Below, piece after piece: positions 26,448 through 35,148 of a stretch of 46,595 bases of DNA. Source of the DNA: Fidelibacterota bacterium (GTDB taxonomy: Bacteria; Fidelibacterota; Marinisomatia; Marinisomatales; SCKK01). The translations under genes and the position numbers were made by a program. The stretch covers positions 1-46,595 of the forward strand of contig SCKK01000027.1 of the NCBI GenBank assembly GCA_004124475.1, given 5' to 3'. A model generated the notes under the pieces. The model was not told the DNA's origin, searched no databases, and worked only from the letters and a program-made list of their open reading frames with translations. Position 1 is the stretch's first letter; every line of letters starts with the position of its first letter.

Positions 26448-26673
26448 CACTAGAACAAGGATTGTCGAAGCGGAGCGAAGATCCCGCTACTGCGGGAAAA
26501 CATCCACCCCGCCTGATCCCGAACCTTCGAGGTAGAATAAACAGCTTGTTTGTCCTCGTTATTACCCTGAAATTTCATAATAATATCGATAACCCATTCC
26601 AAAGGATCCTTTGGATAAGTAAACATATAATCGTCAATCGCATGAATAGAATCGCTCAATTTAGGTAAGAATT

Positions 26674-28395
26674 ATGCTTACTCGTCTTCGCGTTAAAAAT
26701 TACGCTCTCATTGAAGATTTGGATGTATCATTCCAGAGTGGGCTGAATGTGCTCACAGGTATTACAGGCGCTGGGAAATCTATTCTTACTGACTCCATGA
26801 ATCTGATATTGGGTGAGAAAGCAGATTTAGAGATGGTTCGCAGTGGAGCAAAAGAAGCGTTCGTGGAAGCCACATTTGAATTGATGCCCCCGGTACCGGA
26901 ACCTATCCATCGATTTCTTGCCGATGATGAGATTCTTCTCCTTAGGCGTCAGGTAATTACAACGGGTTCTCGCTGGAAAGAGGGGCGGAGTTTTGCCTTT
27001 ATCAATGACCGGCAAGTAACACTCGCTACGTTGAAGGAAGTCGGCGACGTGCTGGCAGACTTGCTTGGGCAGCATCACCACCAATCTCTTCTCAATCCCA
27101 ACATTCACATGGCACACCTGGATCGGTTTTGTCTTGAGTTGTCTCTTGTGGAAAACTATCAGCAAACGTTCTTACTTCTACTGAAGACTCAGGAAGAACT
27201 GAAAGAAGCATTGGCTCAGGAACAGCTTGGCAAAGAACGGCGGGAATTGTATCGATTCCAACTCGATGAGATAGATAGGGCAGGGCTGAAACCGGGGGAG
27301 GAGACAGAACTCCGGGAGGAAAAGAAAGTCCTGCAAAACATTCAGACGATTCTCTCTACGGCACAGCGGGTCATTTATGGTCTATCCGGAGATGAGGAAT
27401 CTGTGCTGAACCGATTAAAAGTTTTGCTGAAGGAAGTTGAATCGCTGGCTGTTCTGGATGCAAGTCTTCATGATGCAACTATCAGGTGGCGGGATGTAGT
27501 CTATTCCTTAGAGGGCTTGACGTTTGAGTTGGATCGGTATAGTGATTCCCTTGAGGCTGATCCGACCAGGCTGGAGATAGTGGAGGAACGGTTGAGGCTT
27601 TATGTCGATTTTGCTAGAAAATATGGTCGTGATTACGAGTCTATTATGGCATACAGAAAAAAGATAGAACAGGAGCTTCATACCATTGAGAACCGAGAGG
27701 AAAGAATCCACAAGTTGCGGGAGGAGATTGACAGTCTAAAATGGCAAGTCCATGAACAGGGGAAAAAAGTATCGAAAGAGCGATCAGTCGGCGCAGTCAT
27801 TTTGAAGGAGAAGATTGAGAAAGAATTACAGGAATTGGGAATGAAGGGAACAAAGTTTGACATCCGGTTTACTCCTGTCTCTGAGTCTGGCTCAGCCGTC
27901 GATGTATCCGGAAACGATTCTTCGATCTTAGCCGGTGAAAATGGTCTGGAAGAAGTGGAATTCCTGATTTCTCCCAATCCCGGAGAGCCCTTGAAACCGC
28001 TGGCAAGGATCGCCTCCGGCGGAGAGATTTCCCGCATAATGTTAGCTCTGAAGACAGTGTTAGGTAAGGTGGATAACATCCCTCTTTTGATTTTTGATGA
28101 GATTGATGTTGGAATCGGTGGAGATATTGCAGGGTTAGTGGGAAAGAAGTTGAAAAAACTGTCCCGGGACCATCAGCTTATCTGTATTACGCATCTTCAT
28201 CAGATTGCTTCCTATGCGAACGCTCATTTTTTAGTCTGGAAAGCGGAAAAGGGTGGTCGAACAGTGACTGAAGTGAAAGAGTTGTCTCAGGAAGAACGGG
28301 TGGCGGAAATAGCCCGCATGATCGCTGGAGAGGAGATCACAGAGCTTTCCCTCGAACATGCTCGGGAGTTCCTGCGCGGCTCGGCAGAGGCGTAA
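26674..28395 (+). CDS. recN: DNA repair ATPase RecN
   Basis: 573 residues, the usual RecN length. Walker A is GITGAGKS (29-36), where most RecN proteins have Glu at the second position. A central coiled-coil pair is at about 150-370. The C-terminal part has the signature ASGGEISRIMLALK, Walker B LLIFDEIDVGIGG and the THLHQIAS switch histidine. RecN is an SMC-like protein that acts at double-strand breaks. The gene stands alone and is followed by three hairpins. Confidence 0.95.
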   Translation: MLTRLRVKNYALIEDLDVSFQSGLNVLTGITGAGKSILTDSMNLILGEKADLEMVRSGAKEAFVEATFELMPPVPEPIHRFLADDEILLLRRQVITTGSRWKEGRSFAFINDRQVTLATLKEVGDVLADLLGQHHHQSLLNPNIHMAHLDRFCLELSLVENYQQTFLLLLKTQEELKEALAQEQLGKERRELYRFQLDEIDRAGLKPGEETELREEKKVLQNIQTILSTAQRVIYGLSGDEESVLNRLKVLLKEVESLAVLDASLHDATIRWRDVVYSLEGLTFELDRYSDSLEADPTRLEIVEERLRLYVDFARKYGRDYESIMAYRKKIEQELHTIENREERIHKLREEIDSLKWQVHEQGKKVSKERSVGAVILKEKIEKELQELGMKGTKFDIRFTPVSESGSAVDVSGNDSSILAGENGLEEVEFLISPNPGEPLKPLARIASGGEISRIMLALKTVLGKVDNIPLLIFDEIDVGIGGDIAGLVGKKLKKLSRDHQLICITHLHQIASYANAHFLVWKAEKGGRTVTEVKELSQEERVAEIARMIAGEEITELSLEHAREFLRGSAEA

Positions 28396-28401
28396 TTGTA
28401 G

Positions 28402-28421
28402 GACAAGCTTCTTAGCTTGTC
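28402..28421. repeat. GACAAGCT hairpin after recN
   Basis: Perfect 8-bp stem GACAAGCT/AGCTTGTC with a TCTT loop, 7 bp after the recN stop. There is no T-run. Confidence 0.6.
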
Positions 28422-28425
28422 TAGG

Positions 28426-28444
28426 GACAACCAAGATGGTTGTC
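28426..28444. repeat. GACAACC hairpin
   Basis: Perfect 7-bp stem GACAACC/GGTTGTC with a 5-base loop, directly after the previous hairpin; possibly a terminator-like pair. Confidence 0.55.
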
Positions 28445-28550
28445 TTACTTTTCCATCTCCAGAATCTGCTCGAGCTGTTTCAGATCCCACTAATTGTCGC
28501 TATAGGGAGTCATACCAAATGGCATTAAGTTGGCTGTGAGAGCATTTTGA

Positions 28551-28579
28551 TGTAGCACAAACAAAAAGCTTGTGCTACA
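28551..28579. repeat. TGTAGCACAA hairpin
   Basis: Perfect 10-bp stem TGTAGCACAA/TTGTGCTACA with a 9-base loop, 140 bp before the CHAT gene. The intervening 28396-28718 contains no gene. Confidence 0.6.
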
Positions 28580-28718
28580 GTAGCCCCTTATGTTACTATA
28601 CGACGAGCAAACGGAAGGTAAGGTGGATTATACCAGAGAAAGTTCCTATATTTGATTGTTATACAAAATATCTTCGCATAATAGTGTTAGAGTCCAAAGA
28701 CAAGCAGAAAGATTTATT

Positions 28719-31700
28719 ATGGATATAATATATCAAGCGATTTTCAAATATGATAAGAAGAATAAACTTTCGCTCACCCGAATATTGCCGGATGGTGATC
28801 GAGATACGAGCCCGGTTAATTTGGCTGATATTCACCGGATTGAAAAAAAATGCCGGGATTTTCGATGGAATAAATCAACGGATTTATCCTGTAAAATCGG
28901 TAAGGAACTGTATGACCTTCTCAACGGTGATCGGCAAACATTAACGCGGGCACTGAAAGAAGCAGGTGACCACGGTGAAAATCTTCACCTCTATGTTAGA
29001 CCCGAAGGTCCCATATCCGATCTACCCTTTGAGTTACTTTACCAAACAGATTTCCTTGTTCCTTCCGATATACATCTTGTTCGCCGGGTTTCGGATTGGG
29101 GACACAAAAGAAGTCTTCAGCCTGAGAAACGTTCTCTTAGGGTCTTGTTCATTGCCTGCTCTCCGGAAGGTTTATCCCCTATTTTGCAATTTGAAAAAGA
29201 AGAGGACACAATCTACAAAATCACTAAGGATCTTCCGGTTGAGATAGATGTGGAAGATACGGGTTCGCTGGAAGGGCTTGGTGAGTGTCTTGCACAAGAT
29301 GTATATGATGTCGTTCATCTTTCAGGTCACGCCGATATTAACAATGGAAAACCATTTTTCTGGATGGAAGATGAAGAAGGTTCACCGGTACAGGTTACGC
29401 CCTCTGAGCTTTGGGAAAAACTTAATTTAAACCTGCCGCGTCTTCTGTTTCTTTCAGGTTGCAAGACTGGACAGACTCCCCGGCACGCCGCCGCAGTATC
29501 TTTTGCACATCAACTCGTAGCCAATCATAGCTCCACCGTGCTGGGTTGGGGATTGCCCGTGTCCGACAGCGGGGCAACCCTCGCAACAAAGCATATATAT
29601 TTTGATCTAAGCCGAGGGGAAGATATTCTCTCCGCTGTGCTCTCGGCTCGCAGGAAACTTTTCAGGTATCACCGGGAAGATTGGTCGCTACTGCGCCTGT
29701 TTTCTGACGGCACGCCATTGACCATACCCCTTGTGGAAAGAGGGCAAAGAAGGAGACCGAAGCCGAGAGATCTTCAACATACCTATTTACACAATAGCCA
29801 GGTAAAAATACTCAAGGAAGGTTTTGTCGGCAGGCGAAAGCAAATCCAGCGTGGACTCAGATATTTGAAGAAGGATGAGGAAAAAATTGGTCTGCTTTTG
29901 CACGGAACCGGTGGGCTGGGCAAGAGTTGTCTGGCGGGAAAACTGTGCGAAAGGTTAAAAGACCATACCTTAATCATTGTACACGGTGAGCTTAACGCAG
30001 TCACTTTTGGTGAAGCTCTAAAAGATGGTTTTGTGCGAGGGCGGGACGAACAAGGCTTGAAGATATTGAAGGAAACCGTTGAGTTGCCCGATAAGATTCA
30101 ACGTCTTTGCTCATCGTCATTTCAGGAAAGAAACTACCTCATCCTGCTTGATGATTTTGAGCGGAATTTGTCAGGGGTGGAGGAAGGGAAGCCGGAAATT
30201 TCTCCCGAAGCAGTAGACATTCTTGAACCACTACTCAGGTATTTGCCTTACAGCGGAAATATGAGCCAGCTTATTATTACCAGCCGTTACTCTTTTCCCC
30301 TTACACTTGGAGGAGTAAATCTTGTTGAGCGCAACATGGAGTCCATTTGTTTGACAAGCTTCCGGGGTGCTGACGAGTGGAAAAAGGTTAATGAACTTAA
30401 CGAGATTGCCAACTATCCAGAACCCGCTATCAGGTTACAGCTTATCGATGCCGGTCGAGGAAATCCCCGACTTATGGAGGCACTAAATACCCTGTTAAAA
30501 GAAGCGAAGGAACTTGACCTGAAATCCCTCCTGGTAACGGTTAAAGACAAGCAGGAAGAATTTGTCCAGGACCTGATTCTAAGAAAGATCTTAGAAAGCC
30601 AGCCGGAATCGTTTCAAATGGTCATGAGACATTCTGCCGTTTTCCGCCTGCCCGTTCTTAAGGAAGGGATAAAATTGGTTTGCAAGGACATAAGGAATTG
30701 GGAACAGCACATAAACCAAGCGGTTCGCCTGAGCCTGATGGAGCAGGGCCGTACCAGCAAGAAGGAGGCTCTTTATTGGGTGACTCCCCTAATAAGTAAG
30801 GGTATTTTCGAAGAATTGGAAAAAGAGGATAGAAAAAGTTGCCACCAGTCTTCTGTCTCATATTATCAGAGAGTTCTTTCTGAAGTTTCGGACTATTCAC
30901 CTATTATAGCCATCGAGTTGATCGAACACGCTTTGAAAGCAGGGATGGATGGGGATGCAATTGAAGAAGGAGGTAAGGTGCTACCCTATTTGCGACACTC
31001 TCTCGCATACAAAGAAGCCCTATCATGCGGGGAATCTATCCTCGGGCAGATTTCTCAACGAAAAAGGGAAGAGAAATTTGCAAAATTTTTATTCGAACTT
31101 GGGTGGATAAATTACGACCTTGGAGATGCCAGGAAGGCGATCGAGTATTATGAGCAAGCGCTCTCAATCGGTAAGGAGGTCTATGGAGAAAGACATCCCA
31201 GTGTGGCAAGAATGCTCAACAACCTGGGATCAGCCTGGAGCGACATTGGAGAAACAAAGAAGGCGATCAAGTATTATGAGCAGGCGCTCTCAATTGGTAA
31301 GGAGGTCTATGGAGAAAGACATCCTGATGTGGCAGCAAGGCTCAACAACCTGGGATTGGCCTGGAACGACCTAGGAAAAGCCAAGAAAGCGATAGAGTAT
31401 TATGAGCAGGCGCTCTCAATTGATAAGGAGGTCTATGGAGGAAGACATCCTGATGTGGCAACAATGCTCAACAACCTGGGATCAGCCTGGAGCGAACTTG
31501 GAGAAACAAAGAAAGCGATCAAGTATTATGAGCAGGCGCTCTCAATCGATAGGGAGGTTTATGGAGAAAGACATCCCACTGTGGCAACAAGGCTCAACAA
31601 CCTGGGATTGGGCTGGAACGACCTTGGAGAAACAAAGAAGGCGATCGAGTATTTTGAGCAGGCTCTCTCAATCGTCAGTGAAGTATATGGTGAAAAGCAT

Positions 31701-32261
31701 CCATATGTAGCAGGTACCATAAACAACCTGGGAGGAGCCTGGAGCGACCTTGGAGAAACAAAGAAGGCGATCGAGTATTTTGAGCAGGCGCTCTCAATCG
31801 ATAGGGAGGTTTATGGAGAAAGACATCCCACTGTGGCAACAATGCTCAACAACCTGGGATTGGCCTGGAACGACCTTGGAGAAACAAAGAAGGCGATCGA
31901 GTATTATGAGCAGGCGCTCTCAATTGGTAAGGAGGTTTATGGAGAAAGACATCCCACTGTGGCAACAATGCTCAACAACCTGGGATGGGCCTGGAGCGAC
32001 CTTGGAGAAACAAAGAAGGCGATCGAGTATTATGAGCAGGCACTCTCAATTCATAAGGAGGTCTATGGAGAAAGACATCCTGATGTGGCAACAGACCTCA
32101 ACAACCTGGGAGGGGCCTGGAGCGACCTTGGAGATGTCAGGAAAGCGATAGAACATCTACAGAGAGCGTATGAAATATTTCGGGAGTTTTATGGAGACGA
32201 ACATCCGCATACAAAGAATGCAAAAGCCTGGCTCGATAGTTTGAAAAATACGGGTGAGTGA
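28719..32261 (+). CDS. CHAT protease / NTPase / TPR multidomain protein (STAND-like)
   Basis: 1180 residues from ATG 28719 (an in-frame TTG at 28656 would add 21). Domains: a CHAT caspase-like protease (about 80-340) with catalytic His204 in HLSGHAD and Cys248 in FLSGCKTG. Next is a P-loop NTPase (about 365-640), with Walker A GTGGLGKS 396-403, Walker B YLILLDDFE 474-481 and a sensor-like IITSRYSF. A helical linker follows, then TPRs of the kinesin-light-chain kind: eight 42-residue units (806-1141) plus a partial ninth. STAND proteins of this build sense a ligand with the repeats, oligomerise by ATP and fire the effector; here the effector would be a protease. No signal peptide. It is single-gene, and its protease target is not evident nearby. 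Confidence 0.85.
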   Translation: MDIIYQAIFKYDKKNKLSLTRILPDGDRDTSPVNLADIHRIEKKCRDFRWNKSTDLSCKIGKELYDLLNGDRQTLTRALKEAGDHGENLHLYVRPEGPISDLPFELLYQTDFLVPSDIHLVRRVSDWGHKRSLQPEKRSLRVLFIACSPEGLSPILQFEKEEDTIYKITKDLPVEIDVEDTGSLEGLGECLAQDVYDVVHLSGHADINNGKPFFWMEDEEGSPVQVTPSELWEKLNLNLPRLLFLSGCKTGQTPRHAAAVSFAHQLVANHSSTVLGWGLPVSDSGATLATKHIYFDLSRGEDILSAVLSARRKLFRYHREDWSLLRLFSDGTPLTIPLVERGQRRRPKPRDLQHTYLHNSQVKILKEGFVGRRKQIQRGLRYLKKDEEKIGLLLHGTGGLGKSCLAGKLCERLKDHTLIIVHGELNAVTFGEALKDGFVRGRDEQGLKILKETVELPDKIQRLCSSSFQERNYLILLDDFERNLSGVEEGKPEISPEAVDILEPLLRYLPYSGNMSQLIITSRYSFPLTLGGVNLVERNMESICLTSFRGADEWKKVNELNEIANYPEPAIRLQLIDAGRGNPRLMEALNTLLKEAKELDLKSLLVTVKDKQEEFVQDLILRKILESQPESFQMVMRHSAVFRLPVLKEGIKLVCKDIRNWEQHINQAVRLSLMEQGRTSKKEALYWVTPLISKGIFEELEKEDRKSCHQSSVSYYQRVLSEVSDYSPIIAIELIEHALKAGMDGDAIEEGGKVLPYLRHSLAYKEALSCGESILGQISQRKREEKFAKFLFELGWINYDLGDARKAIEYYEQALSIGKEVYGERHPSVARMLNNLGSAWSDIGETKKAIKYYEQALSIGKEVYGERHPDVAARLNNLGLAWNDLGKAKKAIEYYEQALSIDKEVYGGRHPDVATMLNNLGSAWSELGETKKAIKYYEQALSIDREVYGERHPTVATRLNNLGLGWNDLGETKKAIEYFEQALSIVSEVYGEKHPYVAGTINNLGGAWSDLGETKKAIEYFEQALSIDREVYGERHPTVATMLNNLGLAWNDLGETKKAIEYYEQALSIGKEVYGERHPTVATMLNNLGWAWSDLGETKKAIEYYEQALSIHKEVYGERHPDVATDLNNLGGAWSDLGDVRKAIEHLQRAYEIFREFYGDEHPHTKNAKAWLDSLKNTGE
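31134..32141 (+). repeat. Eight 126-bp tandem repeats coding TPR units
   Basis: Each unit begins KAIEYYEQALSI or a close variant and encodes 42 residues. Units start at 31134, 31260, 31386 and so on to 32016; a diverged ninth begins at 32142. Differences cluster at a few codons: the residues after ALSI, the residue after RHP, and the residues around NNLG. Confidence 0.93.
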
Positions 32262-32307
32262 AAAGATCAAGGACTCATACGGTATGTTTATGCCACACTT
32301 ATAAATC

Positions 32308-32751
32308 TCACCTCCTCCTTTCAATCTCTTTTATCCGTTCAATCTGATTCAAATTCCAATCGTCGTTGCTGAATGGCGTTTCAAACCAGGCATCGAGGAT
32401 TTCTTTGAGAAGAGCTTCGGAGGTGGTGCGCAGACTCAAGGCTAACACATTGGCGTGGTTCCAGATGCGGGCTCCTTTGGCGGTTTCGGCATCGTGGCAG
32501 AGGGCGGCTCGGACACCGGGGACTTTATTGGCAGCAATGGAGGAACCTGTTCCTGTCCAGCACATGACAATTCCTTCATCTGCTGTTCCATCTGCTACAC
32601 ACTGAGCTGCTTGTCGTGTCACATCCGGCCAGTCTGCTGATTCATCCGTAACTGGACCGAAATATGTTATTTTGTGTCCTCGCTTTTCTAATTCTTCTAA
32701 CAGGACATCGACAAGGTGAGTCCGTTCGTCGGTACTTACTGCAATTTTAAT
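32308..32751 (-). CDS. rpiB: RpiB/LacAB family sugar-phosphate isomerase, apparent ATT start
   Basis: 147 residues if read from ATT at 32751, where the family begins MKIAV; here the frame reads I-KIAVSTDER. A stop (TAA) lies seven codons upstream and no ATG, GTG or TTG lies between. The next usable start (GTG 32622) would remove the first 43 residues of the fold. AGAGGA sits 6 bases before the ATT. The active-site region MCWTGTGSSIAANKVPG has Cys64. By family it interconverts ribose-5-P and ribulose-5-P or a related sugar phosphate. Either AUU initiation or a start-codon loss is possible. It lies 49 bp behind vapC on the same strand. Confidence 0.82.
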   Translation of the reverse strand: MKIAVSTDERTHLVDVLLEELEKRGHKITYFGPVTDESADWPDVTRQAAQCVADGTADEGIVMCWTGTGSSIAANKVPGVRAALCHDAETAKGARIWNHANVLALSLRTTSEALLKEILDAWFETPFSNDDWNLNQIERIKEIERRR

Positions 32752-32800
32752 GGTTTGTCCTCTGGTGTTTTAGAGTTTGTCAAAAGGAGCCTGCGGATGC

Positions 32801-33193
32801 CTAATTGAAAATCTGCAATGGCAAGTATTCTGGAATTCGATCAAAGTCACGATTCCTGTGAAGTAGAGCAAGATTGTTTTCCATAACAATCGTAGCTATC
32901 AGGATGTCAAAGTTTTTTACAGTAATCCCTTTCCGCCGGAGCTTGTAAGCGTGATATGCGGCAACATACCAGTCACCACTTCGCACATTGATCTGTTTTA
33001 CTCCTTGCAATCGTGTTTCCCAAAACTTTCGCTCATGAGGTTTAACTCCTGCGAGAATTTCAAACGCAATGGGTTCCGTGATAACGGCTCTGTTATTTTT
33101 TAGTAGATAAGCAACTTTGTCCCTGAACCACGGGTCTCCACGTCGATTGCTGGCTTGGATCCAGGCAGATGTATCAATCAAAACATCAGCCAT
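32801..33193 (-). CDS. vapC: VapC-type PIN-domain ribonuclease toxin
   Basis: 130 residues. The four acidic positions of the PIN active site are present: Asp7 (LIDTSAW), Glu45 (FEILAG), Asp96 (FDILIAT) and Asp116 (RNRDFD). PIN toxins cut specific RNAs, often tRNA or rRNA. The start overlaps the end of vapB by eight bases, the standard coupled arrangement. Confidence 0.92.
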   Translation of the reverse strand: MADVLIDTSAWIQASNRRGDPWFRDKVAYLLKNNRAVITEPIAFEILAGVKPHERKFWETRLQGVKQINVRSGDWYVAAYHAYKLRRKGITVKNFDILIATIVMENNLALLHRNRDFDRIPEYLPLQIFN

Positions 33194-33389
33194 TTTTTCG
33201 CATTTCAGCCAGCTCTTCCAGAGTCAGATTAAAGTCTCCTTCGCCCAACCGTTCGACGAGCTCTTCACGGTACCGTGCCCTAATGAATTCTTCCAGAGCA
33301 TCATGAATGAGTGCTTTTTTAGTCTTTCTTTTTGATACGCTCATGGCCTGTACCAACAGCTCATCATCAATATCGATCAATGTTCTCAT
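33186..33389 (-). CDS. vapB: VapB-type antitoxin
   Basis: 67 residues. An N-terminal ribbon-helix-helix (MRTLIDIDDELL, KRKTKKALIHDALEEFI) is followed by a C-terminal toxin-binding tail. The ATG at 33389 is chosen because GGAGG lies 6 bases upstream; the open frame beyond it is AT-rich non-coding DNA. It should bind VapC and repress its own promoter. Confidence 0.92.
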   Translation of the reverse strand: MRTLIDIDDELLVQAMSVSKRKTKKALIHDALEEFIRARYREELVERLGEGDFNLTLEELAEMRKNG

Positions 33390-33401
33390 GACAACCTCCA
33401 A

Positions 33402-33413
33402 TTTATATATAAA
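33402..33413. promoter_or_regulatory. Candidate VapB operator palindrome
   Basis: The 12-bp perfect palindrome TTTATATATAAA lies between the candidate vapB promoter and its ribosome binding site, where RHH antitoxins usually bind. Confidence 0.35.
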
Positions 33414-33425
33414 GATAAGCGAAAT

Positions 33426-33455
33426 TATATATATTATTAAACTTTCATTTTTCAA
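33426..33455 (-). promoter_or_regulatory. Candidate vapBC promoter
   Basis: On the minus strand TTGAAA (33450-33455) and TATATA (33426-33431) are 18 bases apart, 37 bp before the vapB start. The 18-base spacing matches the two plus-strand candidates. Sequence-based only. Confidence 0.35.
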
Positions 33456-33821
33456 CCTGATTAATTCTCTTGAGTCATGCTTTGAGGTCACATGCACGGG
33501 TACAATAACCGCAGGTTCCCGACAGAACATTATAACGGTGGCTGGATGAGGAAAATGCTTAGATTGTCATAAGACATTTATGTTGGAAATGTTTTTTACT
33601 ATCTGTCCACACCGCAAAGGTTATCGAATAGACATCACTCAGAGTAAAGAATTGATAGTTAAGTCAATTGAGGTAGAATGAGAATATATGGAATAGATCT
33701 ATAGAAGAAAAATGGAAAGGGGAAATATGTATTCTGGCAAGACGGGGATATGTAGCTTGGATATTTATTAAGAGCTAAGTGAAAGAAGGATTCCTTGTAT
33801 TCGCAAAGTTACCGAACTTGC

Positions 33822-33999
33822 GTGAAAAGAAGAGATTTAATAAAGGAATTGGATAGGATGGGATGTGTATTAATACGTCATTGGTAACAAAAACGATTGG
33901 TGCCAGGCCCCAAAGACGATAATATCTCAGCAAACCACATCCCTACCTCTTTCATTGCCACTTGAACCTCAGTTTTACTATATTCTTTCACTTTGTTAG
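33822..33999 (+). pseudogene. Frameshifted HicA-like toxin fragment
   Basis: A GTG start followed by KRRDLIKELDRMGCVLIRH reads as the N-terminus of a HicA/YcfA double-stranded-RNA-binding toxin. One extra T at about 33882 shifts the frame; reading on in the next frame gives GNKNDWCQAPKTIISQ, where family members have the catalytic His region and conserved Gln. The rest to the stop at 33999 is diverged. No matching hicB is seen. The remainder of 33390-33821 shows no gene. Confidence 0.6.
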
Positions 34000-35147
34000 A
34001 GCTTATTAAGGAAATCCTGTCAGAACTTGTATCGCTTCCTCACCGGGGGTCTACCACACAAAAAGAAAGGGAAGCAGCGGAAATCATCGAAAGGCGACTC
34101 AGGGAATTCGGCTATACCACTCGAGTCGAACCCTTCCTTTCCCCCCGAACTTATTCATGGGAGGTGATCGCCTTTGCAATGCTCGTTTCCGGCGGGCTCC
34201 TTCTTTCATTAACCCGTCCTGCAATGGGAGCCATTCTATCTGTGTTAGGTCTGTGGTCTTTTGTCAGGCATTTCGATGGCCGGGATACCATTCTTGGCAA
34301 GCTTATCAGAAAGAAAACTTCCCAGAACATTGTTGGGGAGCCAAAAAACGGAGACAAACAGAAGATAGTCTATTTGATGGCTCATTACGATACAACTCGA
34401 GCGTCACATTTATTTCATCCTTTGATGGTGAAAAATTTTCGTCAATCTTTTTTAATAAGTGCGACTATTATTTTTATCTCACCATTGGTTGCTTTTTCCG
34501 GTTTGTGGTTTGGCAAGATCTTTATCTATAAAACAGTCGTTTGGGGAATGGCAATTTATGTCTCTGTTCAGATTTTATTTCTAATTCATCGGGAGTTGTT
34601 TCATAAATATGTCAACGGAGCGAATGATAATGGAAGTGGTGTCACGGCAATGCTCGCACTGGCACAATATTTTTCAGATCATGTGCTTGAAAATACCGTG
34701 GTAAAAATTGTAGCTACAGGATGTGAGGAAGTGGGATTGTATGGCGCACGTACTTTTGTAAGACGGTTCGGGGATGACCTGGCTTCCGAAAATACTTACG
34801 TGTTGAATTTTGATAATGTGGGCAAAGGGGATCTCTATTATTGTGTGGGCGAAGGTATGCTTGGGTTCCATCACTATGATTCACAATTGGTAACCATGGC
34901 GGAATATCTCTCTTTTGGAGAATTTTCAGACGTTAAACCTCTCCGTTACACTCTGGCGCAATTTGACTCGCTGATACTGACTCATGAAAATATCAAGACA
35001 ATAACTTTTATTTCGCTGGACGATCAAAAAAGAATTCCAAACTGGCACTGGTATTCAGACACCATTGAGAATATTGAATGGTCTTCTATCCGGAAAGCGG
35101 TAGATTTCGGAATTGCTATGATTCAACAAATTGATAGGAGTGGATAA
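33993..35147 (+). CDS. Membrane-anchored M28 family metallopeptidase
   Basis: 384 residues from a TTG start; the first ATG lies within the first membrane segment, too late for the fold. An N-terminal M28 lid segment precedes membrane segments at about 54-90 and 160-205. Metal-site motifs are AHYDTTR (His), NGANDNGSG (bridging Asp) and GCEEVGLYGA (Glu pair); DWHWYSDT-like NWHWYSDTIEN carries the last His. It lies 1 bp before the penicillin-acylase gene with a shared ribosome-binding region, so the two are probably co-translated in amide or peptide breakdown. Confidence 0.85.
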   Translation: MLELIKEILSELVSLPHRGSTTQKEREAAEIIERRLREFGYTTRVEPFLSPRTYSWEVIAFAMLVSGGLLLSLTRPAMGAILSVLGLWSFVRHFDGRDTILGKLIRKKTSQNIVGEPKNGDKQKIVYLMAHYDTTRASHLFHPLMVKNFRQSFLISATIIFISPLVAFSGLWFGKIFIYKTVVWGMAIYVSVQILFLIHRELFHKYVNGANDNGSGVTAMLALAQYFSDHVLENTVVKIVATGCEEVGLYGARTFVRRFGDDLASENTYVLNFDNVGKGDLYYCVGEGMLGFHHYDSQLVTMAEYLSFGEFSDVKPLRYTLAQFDSLILTHENIKTITFISLDDQKRIPNWHWYSDTIENIEWSSIRKAVDFGIAMIQQIDRSG

Positions 35148-35148
35148 T

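Larger units (their letters stand above)
26175..26673. other. Intergenic region with CRISPR relic and palindromes
   Basis: Apart from the two-repeat CRISPR at 26226-26315 it contains a CCTGCCTG/CAGGCAGG palindrome (26428-26447) and ATCCCG/CGGGA palindromes near 26480-26540. No gene is supported; short open frames here overlap the repeats. Confidence 0.6.

Noticed and set aside
26450-26668. Short open frames on both strands before recN
   Set aside because: They cross palindromic repeats and show no recognisable domain or start context.
31120-32151. Long +1-frame open reading frames rich in Arg-Arg-Ser-Ser in the TPR region
   Set aside because: They result from the 126-bp repeat periodicity (a multiple of three) and have no start signal.
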